Source of the DNA: Flavobacteriales bacterium
GTDB lineage: Bacteria; Bacteroidota; Bacteroidia; Flavobacteriales_F; PHOS-HE28
Length of the DNA: 35,783 nt
NCBI GenBank assembly: GCA_019912395.1
Contig: JAIOIH010000020.1
Location: 1-35,783, forward strand
Direction of reading: 5' to 3'
The position numbers were made by a program, and so were the translations under genes. The first letter of the stretch is position 1, and each line of letters opens with the position of its first letter. Below the pieces are notes generated by a model. The model was given only the letters and a program-made list of their open reading frames with translations. It had not been told where the DNA came from and searched no databases. This document shows, one piece after another, positions 8,045-16,836 of this stretch.

Positions 8045-8776
8045 ATGGACCCCAAGAAGAACCTGTACCTCAACGGAGGCATCTATGTGCTCGCGCTGAT
8101 CGGTACCTGCATTGCACAGCAGAAGGGTCTCCATATCCTGGAATGGGTGTGCAAGCCGCTGCTGATGATCACCCTCTCCTCGTGGTTCTTCTTCAATAGC
8201 CGCCGCGTGGGCGATCGCTTCACCCTGCTGATCCAGGCGGGGTTGTTCTTCTCCTTGATCGGTGACGTGGCCTTGATGTTCACCTATGTGGACGATTTTA
8301 ATTTCATCGTTGGCCTTGGCGCCTTCTTCATAGCACAGCTCTGCTATGCCTTCGCATTCATCCAGAACATCGCGGACGTGGACGGCATGGATGGCCTACT
8401 GGTCTCGCTGCTCATCTCGTTCGGCATCGGCACTTATGCGTTCTTCTACGCATGGGACCTGATGCCGCACCTGGAGGATGGGCTGGGGATGCCGGTGATC
8501 GCCTATGTGGCGGCCATTGCGTTCATGGGCATGGTTGCGGCCTTCCGCTTCCGGCGCACCTATCCCCGCAGCTTTTGGCTGGTGCTCATCGGATCGCTGC
8601 TCTTCATCGCATCGGACAGCATGCTCGCCTGGGACCGGTTCCGTTTCCCCATGGAGGAGGCTTCCGTTTGGATCATGATCACTTACGCGGTTGCCCAGTT
8701 CCTGATCGCGGGGGGTGCTCTGACGCATGTGCTGGACCCGGACCAGTTGCGGCGTAAGCAGGCGCTGACCACGTAA
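8045..8776 (+). CDS. YhhN-family membrane protein (lysoplasmalogenase-like)
   Basis: The protein has 243 residues with about eight hydrophobic segments (for example NGGIYVLALIGTCIA, LLIQAGLFFSLIGDVALMF, FWLVLIGSLLFIASDSMLAW). The paired motifs GDVALMF and SDSMLAWDRF, each with an acidic residue inside a membrane helix, are the hallmark of the YhhN/TMEM86 family. Some members hydrolyse the vinyl-ether bond of lysoplasmalogen at the membrane. Whether this protein has that substrate is not shown; Flavobacteriales are not known to me for plasmalogens. It is divergent from pheT and convergent with recG. Confidence 0.85.
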   Translation: MDPKKNLYLNGGIYVLALIGTCIAQQKGLHILEWVCKPLLMITLSSWFFFNSRRVGDRFTLLIQAGLFFSLIGDVALMFTYVDDFNFIVGLGAFFIAQLCYAFAFIQNIADVDGMDGLLVSLLISFGIGTYAFFYAWDLMPHLEDGLGMPVIAYVAAIAFMGMVAAFRFRRTYPRSFWLVLIGSLLFIASDSMLAWDRFRFPMEEASVWIMITYAVAQFLIAGGALTHVLDPDQLRRKQALTT

Positions 8777-8783
8777 GGTTTTA

Positions 8784-8921
8784 ACCGCAAAGGACACAAA
8801 GGGCGAAAAGAGACCTTTGGGTCGTGGAGCCGCGGCGTGCCTATGGCAGCAAGGAACGCAACATGCTACTTGGGATTCGAGTGGACATGGATTCCTTCGC
8901 GCCCTTTGCGTCCTTCGTGGT
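8784..8921. repeat. Inverted-repeat element between the YhhN-family gene and recG
   Basis: Two 22-base arms, 8784-8805 and 8900-8921, are inverted copies with three mismatches; the core is AAGGACRCAAAGGGCG. They enclose about 94 bases without a gene. The arms resemble a dispersed repeat family (AAGGACGCAAAGGGCGC-type) that I recall from many environmental genomes. It could be a non-autonomous mobile element, or could end the two convergent transcripts. This fills the 172-base gap between the genes. Confidence 0.6.
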
Positions 8922-8948
8922 ATAAGAAATTCTTGGCGGTAGATCTCC

Positions 8949-11051
8949 TCACCCGATCCTCCCCCAAACCGCCTTTTCCCGCATCTGCTCGCGCAAGGTC
9001 CCCGCGATCGGCGCATTCCCAGGGTCCTTCAGGTCCGGGTCCTCGTCCAACAGCCGCTGTGCTACGCGCCTTGCCTTTTGCAGCAGTTCAGCGTCCTGAA
9101 CCAGATCGGCCAGATGCAACTGCGGGATGCCGCTCTGCTGTGTGCCCATGATGTCACCGGGACCCCGCAAGCGCAGGTCCACTTCACTGATCTCAAAGCC
9201 GTCCTGGGTGCGCACCATGGTGTTGATGCGTGTGCGGCCGTCATGGCCCAGCTTGTCCCCCGTCATCAGGATGCAGTAGCTGTGCTCGGCACCCCGCCCT
9301 ACCCTGCCGCGCAGCTGGTGCAATTGTGAGAGCCCGAACCGTTCCGCGTTCTCCACCACCATCACGCTGGCGTTCGGCACGTCCACGCCCACCTCGATCA
9401 CGGTGGTGGCCACCAGCACGTTCGTTTCGCCCTTCGCGAAGCGTGTCATTTCATACTCCTTCACCTCCGGCGTCATGCGACCATGCACGATGCCCACGGC
9501 ATACTTGGGCAACGGGAACCGGCGAGACAGACTTTCGTAGCCGTCCATTACGTCCTTGAGGTCGCTCTTCTCGCTTTCCTCGATCAGCGGATACACCACG
9601 TACACCTGCCTCCCCTTGTCGATCTCCGATTCCAGAAAACCGAACACGGCGTTGCGCGATCCATCATCGCGGTGTACGGTCTTGATGGGCTTCCGACCCG
9701 GCGGCAGCTCGTCGATCACGCTCACGTCAAGGTCGCCGTAAAGCGTCATCGCCAACGTGCGCGGAATGGGCGTGGCCGTCATTACCAGGACGTGCGGAGG
9801 CGTCCTTGCCTTGGCCTGCATCCGCGCCCGTTGGGCCACGCCGAAGCGGTGCTGTTCATCGATCACCACCAGCCCGAGGTTCCGGAACACCACGCGATCC
9901 TCAAGCAAGGCATGCGTGCCCACGAGGATGTGGACCTCGCCCAGCTTCAGCGCGGTGAGCAGGCTCTTCCGTTCGGCCGCCTTGGTGCTGCCCGTTAGCA
10001 GACGCACCTCCACGGGCAAGCCTTCCAGGAACCGCGACAGGCTTTTGAAATGCTGCTGCGCGAGGATCTCCGTGGGTGCCAGCAGGGCCGCCTGGAAACC
10101 ATTGTCCATCGCGATCAACATGCTGAGCAGCGCCACCAAGGTCTTCCCGCTCCCCACGTCGCCCTGCAGCAGCCGGTTCATCTGATGGCCCGTGCCCATG
10201 TCCTTGCGGATCTCCTTGACCACGCGCTTTTGCGCACCGGTGAGCTCGAAGGGCAAATGGTCCGTGTAGAACGAATTGAAATGCGCGCCGACATGTGCGA
10301 AGACGTTGCCCTTCACATTGTGCTGCATCAGTTGCTTCTGCTTCAGCAATTGCAGTTGGATGTAGAACAGTTCCTCGAATTTCAAGCGGCGAATGGCAAG
10401 GTCCGATCGCTGCTTGTCCTGCGGGAAGTGCGCTTCCATGATGGCTTCCTCCCTGCTGATACCGCCCAGCTGCTCCACCAGGGTCCCGCTGAGCGTTTCG
10501 GGCAGGCCACCCTTCAACTGGGGCAGCATGGCCTGTACGAGCTTGCCGATCCCGCGGCTGTTCAAGCTGCGTGCGGAGGCCTTTTCCGTGGTGCTGTACA
10601 CGGGCTGCAGCGGCGTGGCCGAACCCTGGTCCCAGGTGGCCGCAGCCTCGATCTCAGGATGGGCCAGGTTGAAGCGCTCGCGGAACAAGGTCGGTTTGCC
10701 GTAGACGATGTACTCCGCGCCGTCCTTCAGCAACGGCTGCAACCAGCGCAGGCCCCTGAACCAGACGAGTTCAATGGTGCCCGTGGCATCCACCAATTTC
10801 GCCGTGAGCCGCCGGGCCTGCTTCTCACCGATCATGCGCACCTCCTTCAGCACCCCGCGCAGTTGCACCGGCGTTCCTTCCTCCATCGGGTCGCCGATGG
10901 CATTGAAGCGCGTGCGGTCCACGTACCGGAACGGATAGTGCAGCAGCAGGTCACCGTAGGTGCCGATCCCCAGCTCCTTGCGCAACAGCTCGCCCCGCTG
11001 GGGGCCAACACCCTTGAGGTACTCGATCGGCGTTTCCAACACCTGCTGCAT
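8949..11051 (-). CDS. recG: ATP-dependent DNA helicase RecG
   Basis: The 700 residues match full-length RecG. An N-terminal wedge/OB domain (LLLHYPFRYVDRTRF, VQLRGVLKEVRMIGE) precedes the helicase core. Walker A is GDVGSGKT at residues 297-304, the Walker B box is DEQH at 398-401, and motif III is TATPIPRT. The second helicase domain ends with QLRGRVGRGAEHSYC. The C-terminus holds the FEISEVDLRLRGPGDIMGTQQSG region, typical of RecG. The enzyme remodels stalled replication forks and branch-migrates recombination intermediates. A -7 element sits directly before the start codon, so the transcript may be nearly leaderless. Confidence 0.98.
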   Translation of the reverse strand: MQQVLETPIEYLKGVGPQRGELLRKELGIGTYGDLLLHYPFRYVDRTRFNAIGDPMEEGTPVQLRGVLKEVRMIGEKQARRLTAKLVDATGTIELVWFRGLRWLQPLLKDGAEYIVYGKPTLFRERFNLAHPEIEAAATWDQGSATPLQPVYSTTEKASARSLNSRGIGKLVQAMLPQLKGGLPETLSGTLVEQLGGISREEAIMEAHFPQDKQRSDLAIRRLKFEELFYIQLQLLKQKQLMQHNVKGNVFAHVGAHFNSFYTDHLPFELTGAQKRVVKEIRKDMGTGHQMNRLLQGDVGSGKTLVALLSMLIAMDNGFQAALLAPTEILAQQHFKSLSRFLEGLPVEVRLLTGSTKAAERKSLLTALKLGEVHILVGTHALLEDRVVFRNLGLVVIDEQHRFGVAQRARMQAKARTPPHVLVMTATPIPRTLAMTLYGDLDVSVIDELPPGRKPIKTVHRDDGSRNAVFGFLESEIDKGRQVYVVYPLIEESEKSDLKDVMDGYESLSRRFPLPKYAVGIVHGRMTPEVKEYEMTRFAKGETNVLVATTVIEVGVDVPNASVMVVENAERFGLSQLHQLRGRVGRGAEHSYCILMTGDKLGHDGRTRINTMVRTQDGFEISEVDLRLRGPGDIMGTQQSGIPQLHLADLVQDAELLQKARRVAQRLLDEDPDLKDPGNAPIAGTLREQMREKAVWGRIG

Positions 11052-11055
11052 GGCC

Positions 11056-11063
11056 CGAAAATA
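11056..11063 (-). promoter_or_regulatory. -7 element directly before recG
   Basis: The minus strand reads TATTTTCG, matching TAnnTTYG. It ends only four bases before the recG ATG. If transcription starts the usual few bases downstream, the mRNA would begin at or near the start codon. Confidence 0.45.
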
Positions 11064-11115
11064 GGCCCTTGGGCCGCTACGTTCGTTCTCGGGGACCGAC
11101 TTACTTTACCGCCGA

Positions 11116-12303
11116 ATGAGCACGTACACCACGCTGGTGATCCTCTGCGGACTGGTCATCTTCTCCTATCTCTTCGATCTGTTCGCGAAGAGGACGCGCT
11201 TCCCCTCCGTGGTACTGCTGCTGGGCTTGGGGATCGGACTATCACTGCTGACCCGCTACCTGGGCTTTGAATTGCAGGAGACCAGCCGGTTACTGGCGGT
11301 ACTGGGGAACGTGGGCTTGATCCTGATCGTGCTGGAAGGTGCGTTGGAGATCCACTTCGACAAGGGCAAATTGGGCTTGCTGCGGCGTGCTTTCCTTTCC
11401 GCATTGCTCGTGCTGATGGGCACGGCCGCACTGATCGCCTTGACCCTGAAGGTCCTGAGTGACTCCAGCTGGTACGTGTGCATCCTCAATGCCCTGCCCT
11501 TTGCGGTGATCAGCTCGTCCATCGCCATACCCAGCGTGGCCAACATGCGCAAGGCGGACCGTGAGTTCGTGATCTACGAAAGTTCCTTGTCCGACATCCT
11601 CGGGATCGTCGTGTTCGATTTTGTGCTCTTCAATGACACGGTGACCTCGAAATCCATCCTGGGCCTTGGCGTGGACATGGGTGCCATAGCGTTGATCTCC
11701 GTGGTGTTCTGCCTGGGTCTGCTCTGGCTGATGGGCAAGCTGAAGCATCATATCAAGTTCTTCCTCATCATGTCCGTGCTGGTGATGGTCTATGCGTTGG
11801 CCAAACAGTTCCACCTCAGCTCGCTCATCATCGTGCTGGCCTTCGGATTGTTGCTGAACAATGCGGACCGGTTGCACCACCCCGTTTTCGCACGGGTTTT
11901 CCACTACCCCAAAATGGCGGTGGACCTGGACCAGATGAAGACCCTCACCGCCGAGAGCGCCTTCCTGATCCGCACGTTCTTCTTCCTGCTCTTCGGTTTC
12001 AGCATCAACCTGCGTGAGCTGGGGCAGTTCCCCGTATGGGCCTTGGGTGCGTTCATGATCGCGGCGATCTATTTCGCGCGCATCGGCATCATGGAGATCG
12101 TGGCGCCGAAGGAACGGCCGGATGTGCAACTGATCGCGCCACGTGGCCTCATCAGCATCCTGCTCTTCTTCAGCATCCCCGCCGCACATGCGCACCCGCT
12201 CGTGGGCAATGGCGTGCTGTTCATGGTGATCATTGTTTCCAGCGTGCTGATGTCCTACGGATTGGTGCGTGCCAAAAAGGAAATGCCGGAAGGCAGTGCA
12301 TAG
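11116..12303 (+). CDS. Cation:proton antiporter (CPA1/NhaP-like)
   Basis: The protein has 395 residues and about eleven transmembrane segments. The N-terminal half has FPSVVLLLGLGIGLSLL and VGLILIVLEGALEIHFD, typical of Na+/H+ exchanger domain proteins. The segment YESSLSDILGIVVFDFVLF carries the acidic residue of the ion-binding helix. LIAPRGLISILLFFSIP matches the R-containing helix near the C-terminus. It would exchange Na+ or K+ for H+ across the inner membrane; the ion cannot be told from sequence. The gene is divergent from recG with a 64-base gap and convergent with a methyltransferase gene. Confidence 0.9.
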   Translation: MSTYTTLVILCGLVIFSYLFDLFAKRTRFPSVVLLLGLGIGLSLLTRYLGFELQETSRLLAVLGNVGLILIVLEGALEIHFDKGKLGLLRRAFLSALLVLMGTAALIALTLKVLSDSSWYVCILNALPFAVISSSIAIPSVANMRKADREFVIYESSLSDILGIVVFDFVLFNDTVTSKSILGLGVDMGAIALISVVFCLGLLWLMGKLKHHIKFFLIMSVLVMVYALAKQFHLSSLIIVLAFGLLLNNADRLHHPVFARVFHYPKMAVDLDQMKTLTAESAFLIRTFFFLLFGFSINLRELGQFPVWALGAFMIAAIYFARIGIMEIVAPKERPDVQLIAPRGLISILLFFSIPAAHAHPLVGNGVLFMVIIVSSVLMSYGLVRAKKEMPEGSA

Positions 12304-12415
12304 TGGACAGGCGTGGCCGTGGCAAGGTGCAGTCCGCGGTCGTGGTACCCTGTACTCGGTACCGGTTGTTCGCGACAGCCCCATTCCACAGTGGCAGCAG
12401 GCAGGAAAGCCTCCT

Positions 12416-12862
12416 TCACCACACACCCGGCACCAGACGTGCTACCCCACGCATCAGCTCCGGATACTCCGGATGCTTCGCCGTCAGGCGCCGTTCCTCG
12501 TAGCCGATCTTCACCAGCAGCACGATCAGCGCCAGGCCCAAGGCCATCCATCGCCAGATTGTGGGTGCCCCGAGCGCCACCCCAGCGCCACAGAGCAGCA
12601 CCGAGAGGTACATGGGATGCCGCACGAAGCGATAGATGCCCTTTTTGCTCAGGGTGTTCCCTTCGCGTGGCACAGGCATCGCAGTGAAGTTGTTGACGCC
12701 CAAGGATGTGGCGGCCAGCAGAAAGACCAGAAGGCCGAGCGCGAAGGTCACCCAAGCCCACCATGGAAGCAGCCAACTTCCACCCAGCAGCAGGCCAGCA
12801 ATGGCCGTGAACTGCCCAATGACCAACAGTGTGCCAAAGCCAGCGTTGCGTTCTTCAGACAT
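12416..12862 (-). CDS. Isoprenylcysteine carboxyl methyltransferase-like / PEMT-family membrane methyltransferase
   Basis: The ATG at 12862 gives 148 residues; the longer in-frame extension is rejected because a -7 promoter element lies inside it. Four hydrophobic segments are present. The family signature is clear: GIYRFVRHPMYLS, followed about 45 residues later by YEERRLTAKHPEY. Members methylate small lipophilic or prenylated substrates with S-adenosylmethionine at the membrane. The substrate is unknown. The gene converges on the antiporter gene and has 187 bases of featureless sequence upstream. Confidence 0.85.
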   Translation of the reverse strand: MSEERNAGFGTLLVIGQFTAIAGLLLGGSWLLPWWAWVTFALGLLVFLLAATSLGVNNFTAMPVPREGNTLSKKGIYRFVRHPMYLSVLLCGAGVALGAPTIWRWMALGLALIVLLVKIGYEERRLTAKHPEYPELMRGVARLVPGVW

Positions 12863-12866
12863 GGAA

Positions 12867-12875
12867 CGAAAGGTA
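12867..12875 (-). promoter_or_regulatory. -7 element directly before the membrane methyltransferase
   Basis: The minus strand reads TACCTTTCG, a one-base-longer form of TAnnTTTG, and ends four bases before the ATG at 12862. It sets the start codon choice and suggests a leaderless or very short leader mRNA. Confidence 0.4.
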
Positions 12876-13049
12876 AGGTCGCGGCACTTACCGCAGTTCC
12901 TCGGTTCAGGCCCTTCCAATACATCGGCCGGAAACGAATTTGCGGGCCTGATCGCGACCGGTACGCACGCATGTCCGGTTTACCATGGCCCGTGATGAAT
13001 GGAGATCGCTCGACCGATGCTGCCCATCGACCAAGAACAACACCGTTGA

Positions 13050-13796
13050 TCACACTGTTGGATGAGTGCCAATATGCATCAGCTCCCCACGCCTCAAACC
13101 GTATCGGAAAGTTTCCTCCGAACTGAACCGGTCGGCAAATGCAAGCTCCTCAACTTGAAACCCGGCCTCCTCCAAGCGTTGGGGAAAATCAAGGCCGTAG
13201 ATCCGCACATGGTCAAATTGGCCAAAGTGGCGTAAACGCTCACCGGGATCCGTGATCGACGGGTCCTCGTAGGTTTCAGCCTTGGTTCCCATCGGCACGA
13301 TCAATATCGCTGATCCGCCCGGTGCAAGCACGCGAACTAGTTCGCGCATCGCACGTCTGTCGTCATCCACATGTTCCAGCACGTGGGAACAAATGATCAG
13401 GTCGAAATGCTTGTCGGGGAACTCCATGTTCGTGATGTCCAGCTCCATGGTACCGGACGGATATGTGTATCCGGGTTCATGTTTGTCGCCGATCACATAG
13501 TCCACCCGTGGCATGGCCGTGATCTTTTCACGGATGCACTTTTCGGGGGCGACATGGAGCACCTTCGCTCCCGGATGAGGGAGGCCGCGTTCTTTCATGA
13601 AGAGCCAGATCATGCGCGAGCGTTCCATCGATCCGCAGAACGGACAAAGTACATGGGGGCGGGGGGGAGTTCCCGAAGGCAAAAAGGCAATGGCTCCTTT
13701 GTCGCAAACGGGGCAAAAAACCGTTGCCCCGTGCATTGCACGGTGCCGCAACGTCCTCCGAACGGAGGCGGGTAGCAACTTGGTCAGCAGGGACAT
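13050..13796 (-). CDS. Class I SAM-dependent methyltransferase with N-terminal zinc ribbon
   Basis: The ATG at 13796 gives 248 residues. The N-terminus has two Cys pairs (CPVC and CPFC, about 30 residues apart) that could bind zinc. A Rossmann-type methyltransferase domain follows: KVLHVAPEKCIREKI (motif I region, without the usual GxGxG), then FDLIICSHVLEHVDDDRRAMRELVRVLAPGG, which is the classic Methyltransf_11 core. The SAM-binding loop is unusual. The substrate is unknown; similar proteins occur in glycan and small-molecule pathways. The gene starts 34 bases after the pdhC stop on the same strand and may share its transcript. Confidence 0.85.
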   Translation of the reverse strand: MSLLTKLLPASVRRTLRHRAMHGATVFCPVCDKGAIAFLPSGTPPRPHVLCPFCGSMERSRMIWLFMKERGLPHPGAKVLHVAPEKCIREKITAMPRVDYVIGDKHEPGYTYPSGTMELDITNMEFPDKHFDLIICSHVLEHVDDDRRAMRELVRVLAPGGSAILIVPMGTKAETYEDPSITDPGERLRHFGQFDHVRIYGLDFPQRLEEAGFQVEELAFADRFSSEETFRYGLRRGELMHIGTHPTV

Positions 13797-13830
13797 GTGA
13801 AGGTGATCAGGAATTGCCCGCACGTGAGCA

Positions 13831-15168
13831 TCAGATCGATGCCGCCCCAAGCATCAGCACGGGTGTCTCGATCAAAGCCTTCAAGGTCTGCAGGAAAGCC
13901 GAACCCGTGGCACCATCCACCACCCGGTGGTCACAGCTCAACGTCAGCTTCATCACATGGCCGGGCACTACCGCCCCGTTCTTCACCACGGGCGTGTCCG
14001 CAATGGCGCCCACGGCAAGGATGCATGCATCCGGCGGGTTGATGATGGCGGTGAACTCCTCGATGCCGAACATGCCGAGATTGCTGATGGTGAAGGTGTT
14101 CCCTTCCCAGTCCTCCGGCTGCAATTTTCTGGCCCTGGCCCGCTTGGCGAATTCGCGCACCTCCGCACCGATGGTGCGCAGCGGCTTGGTATCGGCGTAG
14201 CGCACCACGGGGACCAACAGCCCCTCGTCCACGGCGACGGCCACACCAATGTGAATGTGTTCGTTGTAGCGGATCCGATCGCCCAGCCAACTGCTGTTCA
14301 CTTGCGGATGCTGGCGCAAGGCCATGGCGGCTGCCTTGAGCACGAGGTCGTTGTAGCTGATCTTGTCCGGCTCCACGGCCTTGTTGATCGCCTCGCGCGC
14401 ATCGATGGCATTGCTCATATCCACCGCTACGGTAAGGTAGAAGTGGGGCGCACTGTACTTGCTTTCCGCCAATCGCTTGGCGATGGTCTTGCGCATCTGG
14501 CTCAGCGGCACTTCGGTATAGCGCTCTTCCTGCACCGCCATGGGGGCCATGCCGCTGGAGCGGTATCCCTCAATATCGTCCTTCACGATCCGCCCATCGT
14601 CGCCGGTGCCGCGCACATGCTTGATATCGATGCCCCGCTCCTCCGCCATGCGACGGGCCAAGGGACTGGCCTTAACGCGTCCGTTCCCGGAAGCGGCTTG
14701 CGCAGTAGCGGTCCGTGCTGGAGCGAATGCGGGTGCAGGCTCGGGCGGTGCAGAGGCTGAAGTTCCTGTTCCGGATGCTTCCTTGGCGGATGCCTTTTCA
14801 CTGGAACGAGCCCCCACTTCCTCCTTCTTCGGCTCCTCCTTCACCTCCTTCTTCGCACTTTTCTCTTCCTTCTCTCCTTTCCCGTCGGAACTTCCTTCGG
14901 CCTCCTTCAACAGCGCGCTGATGTCCTCGCCCTTCTCACCGATGATCGCCAGCAAGGAGTCCACGGGCGCCGCTTTTCCGGCCGGCACGCCGATGTGCAG
15001 CAACACACCGTCGTAGTAGCTCTCAAACTCCATGGTGGCCTTGTCGGTCTCAATGTCCGCCAGGATCTCGCCGCTCTTCACGGTATCGCCCACCTTCTTG
15101 TGCCAAGCCGCGACCACACCCTCGGTCATGGTGTCGCTCAGGTGCGGCATGTTGATCACTTCTGCCAT
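13831..15168 (-). CDS. pdhC: Pyruvate dehydrogenase E2, dihydrolipoamide acetyltransferase
   Basis: The ATG at 15168 (MAEVINMPHLSDTMTEG) gives 445 residues; a TTG six bases earlier is also possible. An N-terminal lipoyl domain has the lipoylated lysine at position 43 (ETDKATMEFES). A long charged, Ala- and Glu-rich linker leads to the peripheral subunit-binding domain (ASPLARRMAEERGIDIKHVRGTG). The catalytic acyltransferase domain ends with DHRVVDG, in which His414 and Asp418 are the active-site pair. The enzyme passes the acetyl group from lipoamide to CoA. It lies two bases after pdhA, so the two form an operon. Genes for E1-beta and E3 are not in the window. Confidence 0.97.
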   Translation of the reverse strand: MAEVINMPHLSDTMTEGVVAAWHKKVGDTVKSGEILADIETDKATMEFESYYDGVLLHIGVPAGKAAPVDSLLAIIGEKGEDISALLKEAEGSSDGKGEKEEKSAKKEVKEEPKKEEVGARSSEKASAKEASGTGTSASAPPEPAPAFAPARTATAQAASGNGRVKASPLARRMAEERGIDIKHVRGTGDDGRIVKDDIEGYRSSGMAPMAVQEERYTEVPLSQMRKTIAKRLAESKYSAPHFYLTVAVDMSNAIDAREAINKAVEPDKISYNDLVLKAAAMALRQHPQVNSSWLGDRIRYNEHIHIGVAVAVDEGLLVPVVRYADTKPLRTIGAEVREFAKRARARKLQPEDWEGNTFTISNLGMFGIEEFTAIINPPDACILAVGAIADTPVVKNGAVVPGHVMKLTLSCDHRVVDGATGSAFLQTLKALIETPVLMLGAASI

Positions 15169-15170
15169 GT

Positions 15171-16226
15171 TCAATCCTTGATGAAGGGATAATCCTTCTG
15201 CTTGTATACGTCGATGTAAAGCTCATCCAAAGGCGGATAGGGACTCTCCTCGGCGAACTTCACCGCGTCGGCCACTTCCGCTTTCACCTCCTTGTCCATC
15301 TTCTCCAGCTGGGCTTCCGTGGCCCACTTCTCCCGCAGCAATTTCCTACGGGTCGTTTCCAACGGGTCGCGCTGCTTGTAGTCCTCCACCTCCTCCTTGG
15401 TGCGGTAGGTCCCCGGGTCGCTCATGCTGTGGCCGCGGTACCGGTAGGTCTTGATCTCCAGCAGGAACGGACCCTCCCCGGACCGGACGTGGGCCGCCGC
15501 ATCGGTGAAGGCGTTATGGACCTCCTCGCAGTTCATGCCGTTCACCGGGGCCGCAGGCATATTGTAGGACAGGCCCAGCTTGTAGAGCTCGTGTACGTTG
15601 CTGGTGCGTTCCACGCTGGTGCCCATGGCGTAGTCGTTGTTCTCGATCACGAACACCACGGGGAGCTTCCAGTTCATGGCCATGTTGAAGGTCTCGTGCA
15701 GGATGCCTTGCCGCACGGCCCCATCGCCCATGAAGCAATAGGTGACCTGGTCCCCACCCCGGTACTTGTCGGCGAAGGCGATGCCCGCCCCGATGGCGAT
15801 CTGAGCACCTACGATGCCGTGCCCGCCGAAGAGGTTGCGTTCCTTGTCGAAAAAGTGCATGCTACCTCCCTTGCCCTTGCTGCTGCCCGTGATGCGGCCA
15901 TAGAGTTCGGCCATCACCTCCTTGCTCGGGGTGCCCAGCACCAACGGATGGGCATGGTCGCGATAGGCCGTGATCACCCGGTCGTCCTTCTGCATGGCGG
16001 TGACCATGCCCGCCAAAATGGCTTCCTGGCCGATGTAGAGGTGGCAAAAGCCACCGAATTTCTGTTGGGTGTACAGCTGGCCGGCCTTTTCCTCGAAGCG
16101 GCGCATCAGCAATATGTCCTTGTACCAGCGCAGGTATATTTCCTTGCCGAAGACCTGGGGTTCCCGCTCCTTCACCTTCCTCCCCTTGCGGGTGCTGCTT
16201 GTGATCTGATCGCTCATTCCATTCAT
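15171..16226 (-). CDS. pdhA: Pyruvate dehydrogenase E1 component, alpha subunit
   Basis: The protein has 351 residues. The thiamine-diphosphate motif is complete (GDGAVRQGILHETFNMAMNW, ending in VIENN). The regulatory-loop region reads YRYRGHSMSDPGTYRTKEEV, as in E1-alpha subunits. With an E1-beta subunit encoded elsewhere it decarboxylates pyruvate and acetylates the lipoyl group of PdhC. A perfect TAnnTTTG element lies 14 bases upstream of the start, so pdhA-pdhC appears to have its own promoter separate from cdd. Confidence 0.97.
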   Translation of the reverse strand: MNGMSDQITSSTRKGRKVKEREPQVFGKEIYLRWYKDILLMRRFEEKAGQLYTQQKFGGFCHLYIGQEAILAGMVTAMQKDDRVITAYRDHAHPLVLGTPSKEVMAELYGRITGSSKGKGGSMHFFDKERNLFGGHGIVGAQIAIGAGIAFADKYRGGDQVTYCFMGDGAVRQGILHETFNMAMNWKLPVVFVIENNDYAMGTSVERTSNVHELYKLGLSYNMPAAPVNGMNCEEVHNAFTDAAAHVRSGEGPFLLEIKTYRYRGHSMSDPGTYRTKEEVEDYKQRDPLETTRRKLLREKWATEAQLEKMDKEVKAEVADAVKFAEESPYPPLDELYIDVYKQKDYPFIKD

Positions 16227-16239
16227 GAATAATACCGCT

Positions 16240-16247
16240 CAAAGATA
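16240..16247 (-). promoter_or_regulatory. -7 element upstream of pdhA
   Basis: The minus strand reads TATCTTTG, a perfect TAnnTTTG. It lies between the pdhA start and the end of cdd. Confidence 0.55.
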
Positions 16248-16254
16248 GCCCTGC

Positions 16255-16752
16255 TCAACGGGCTTTCTTCTTGGACAGCTGGCTGCTGTCGAAGGAGAGC
16301 GGCAGCAATGTCTCGGCGCTGAAGGTCTCGATCACCGGGCCTTTCACGATGCCCATGAGAAGCCTGATCGGCCCCTCCTGTCGGCGTTCCTGCTCCACCA
16401 GTGCCTGCCTGCAGATCCCGCAGGGAGTTACCGGACGGGTCCCCTTCACCTGCGGCACCACGATGGCGATGCTTTCCACCACCCCTTTCGGCAACACGGC
16501 CATGGCCGCGTGCAAGGCGGTGCGTTCCGCGCAAATGCCCGCCGGAAAGCTGGCATTCTCCTGATTGCTGCCAGGCACCAGTTCTCCGCTCTCCATCCGC
16601 AAGGCGGCTCCCACCTTGAACTTGGAATAGGGTGCGTATGCGTTGCGGGCCGCCTTGGCCGCCAGTTCCAGCAATTCGCGGTCGTCCTCCGGGAGGGCTG
16701 TCCACGAGGCATGTTGCATGTAGTGCAACGCGATCTTTCGGGTTTGTGCCAT
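16255..16752 (-). CDS. cdd: Cytidine deaminase
   Basis: The ATG at 16752 gives 165 residues; a -7 element at 16767-16774 rules out the longer start at 16788. The zinc site is intact: CAE at residues 74-76 (GICAERTALHAA) and PCGIC at 110-114. YAPYSKFKVGAAL is the N-terminal signature. It converts cytidine and deoxycytidine to uridine and deoxyuridine in pyrimidine salvage. A gene of this type next to pdhA, pdhC, porV and porU is, from memory, a recurring arrangement in Flavobacteriales. Confidence 0.96.
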   Translation of the reverse strand: MAQTRKIALHYMQHASWTALPEDDRELLELAAKAARNAYAPYSKFKVGAALRMESGELVPGSNQENASFPAGICAERTALHAAMAVLPKGVVESIAIVVPQVKGTRPVTPCGICRQALVEQERRQEGPIRLLMGIVKGPVIETFSAETLLPLSFDSSQLSKKKAR

Positions 16753-16766
16753 GGTGTAAAGGGTGC

Positions 16767-16774
16767 CGAAAGTA
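16767..16774 (-). promoter_or_regulatory. -7 element upstream of cdd
   Basis: The minus strand reads TACTTTCG, 14 bases before the cdd ATG; the same eight bases precede pheT and porU. Confidence 0.5.
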
Positions 16775-16836
16775 CACCCGCCCTGCATTCCGTTACATAC
16801 GCCGCCTCCATTCCATAGATTGGCCCCGGTTTAGCC

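Noticed and set aside
12863-13049. Gap between the two methyltransferase genes
   Set aside because: No RNA gene, repeat or convincing frame seen beyond the promoter element at its left edge.
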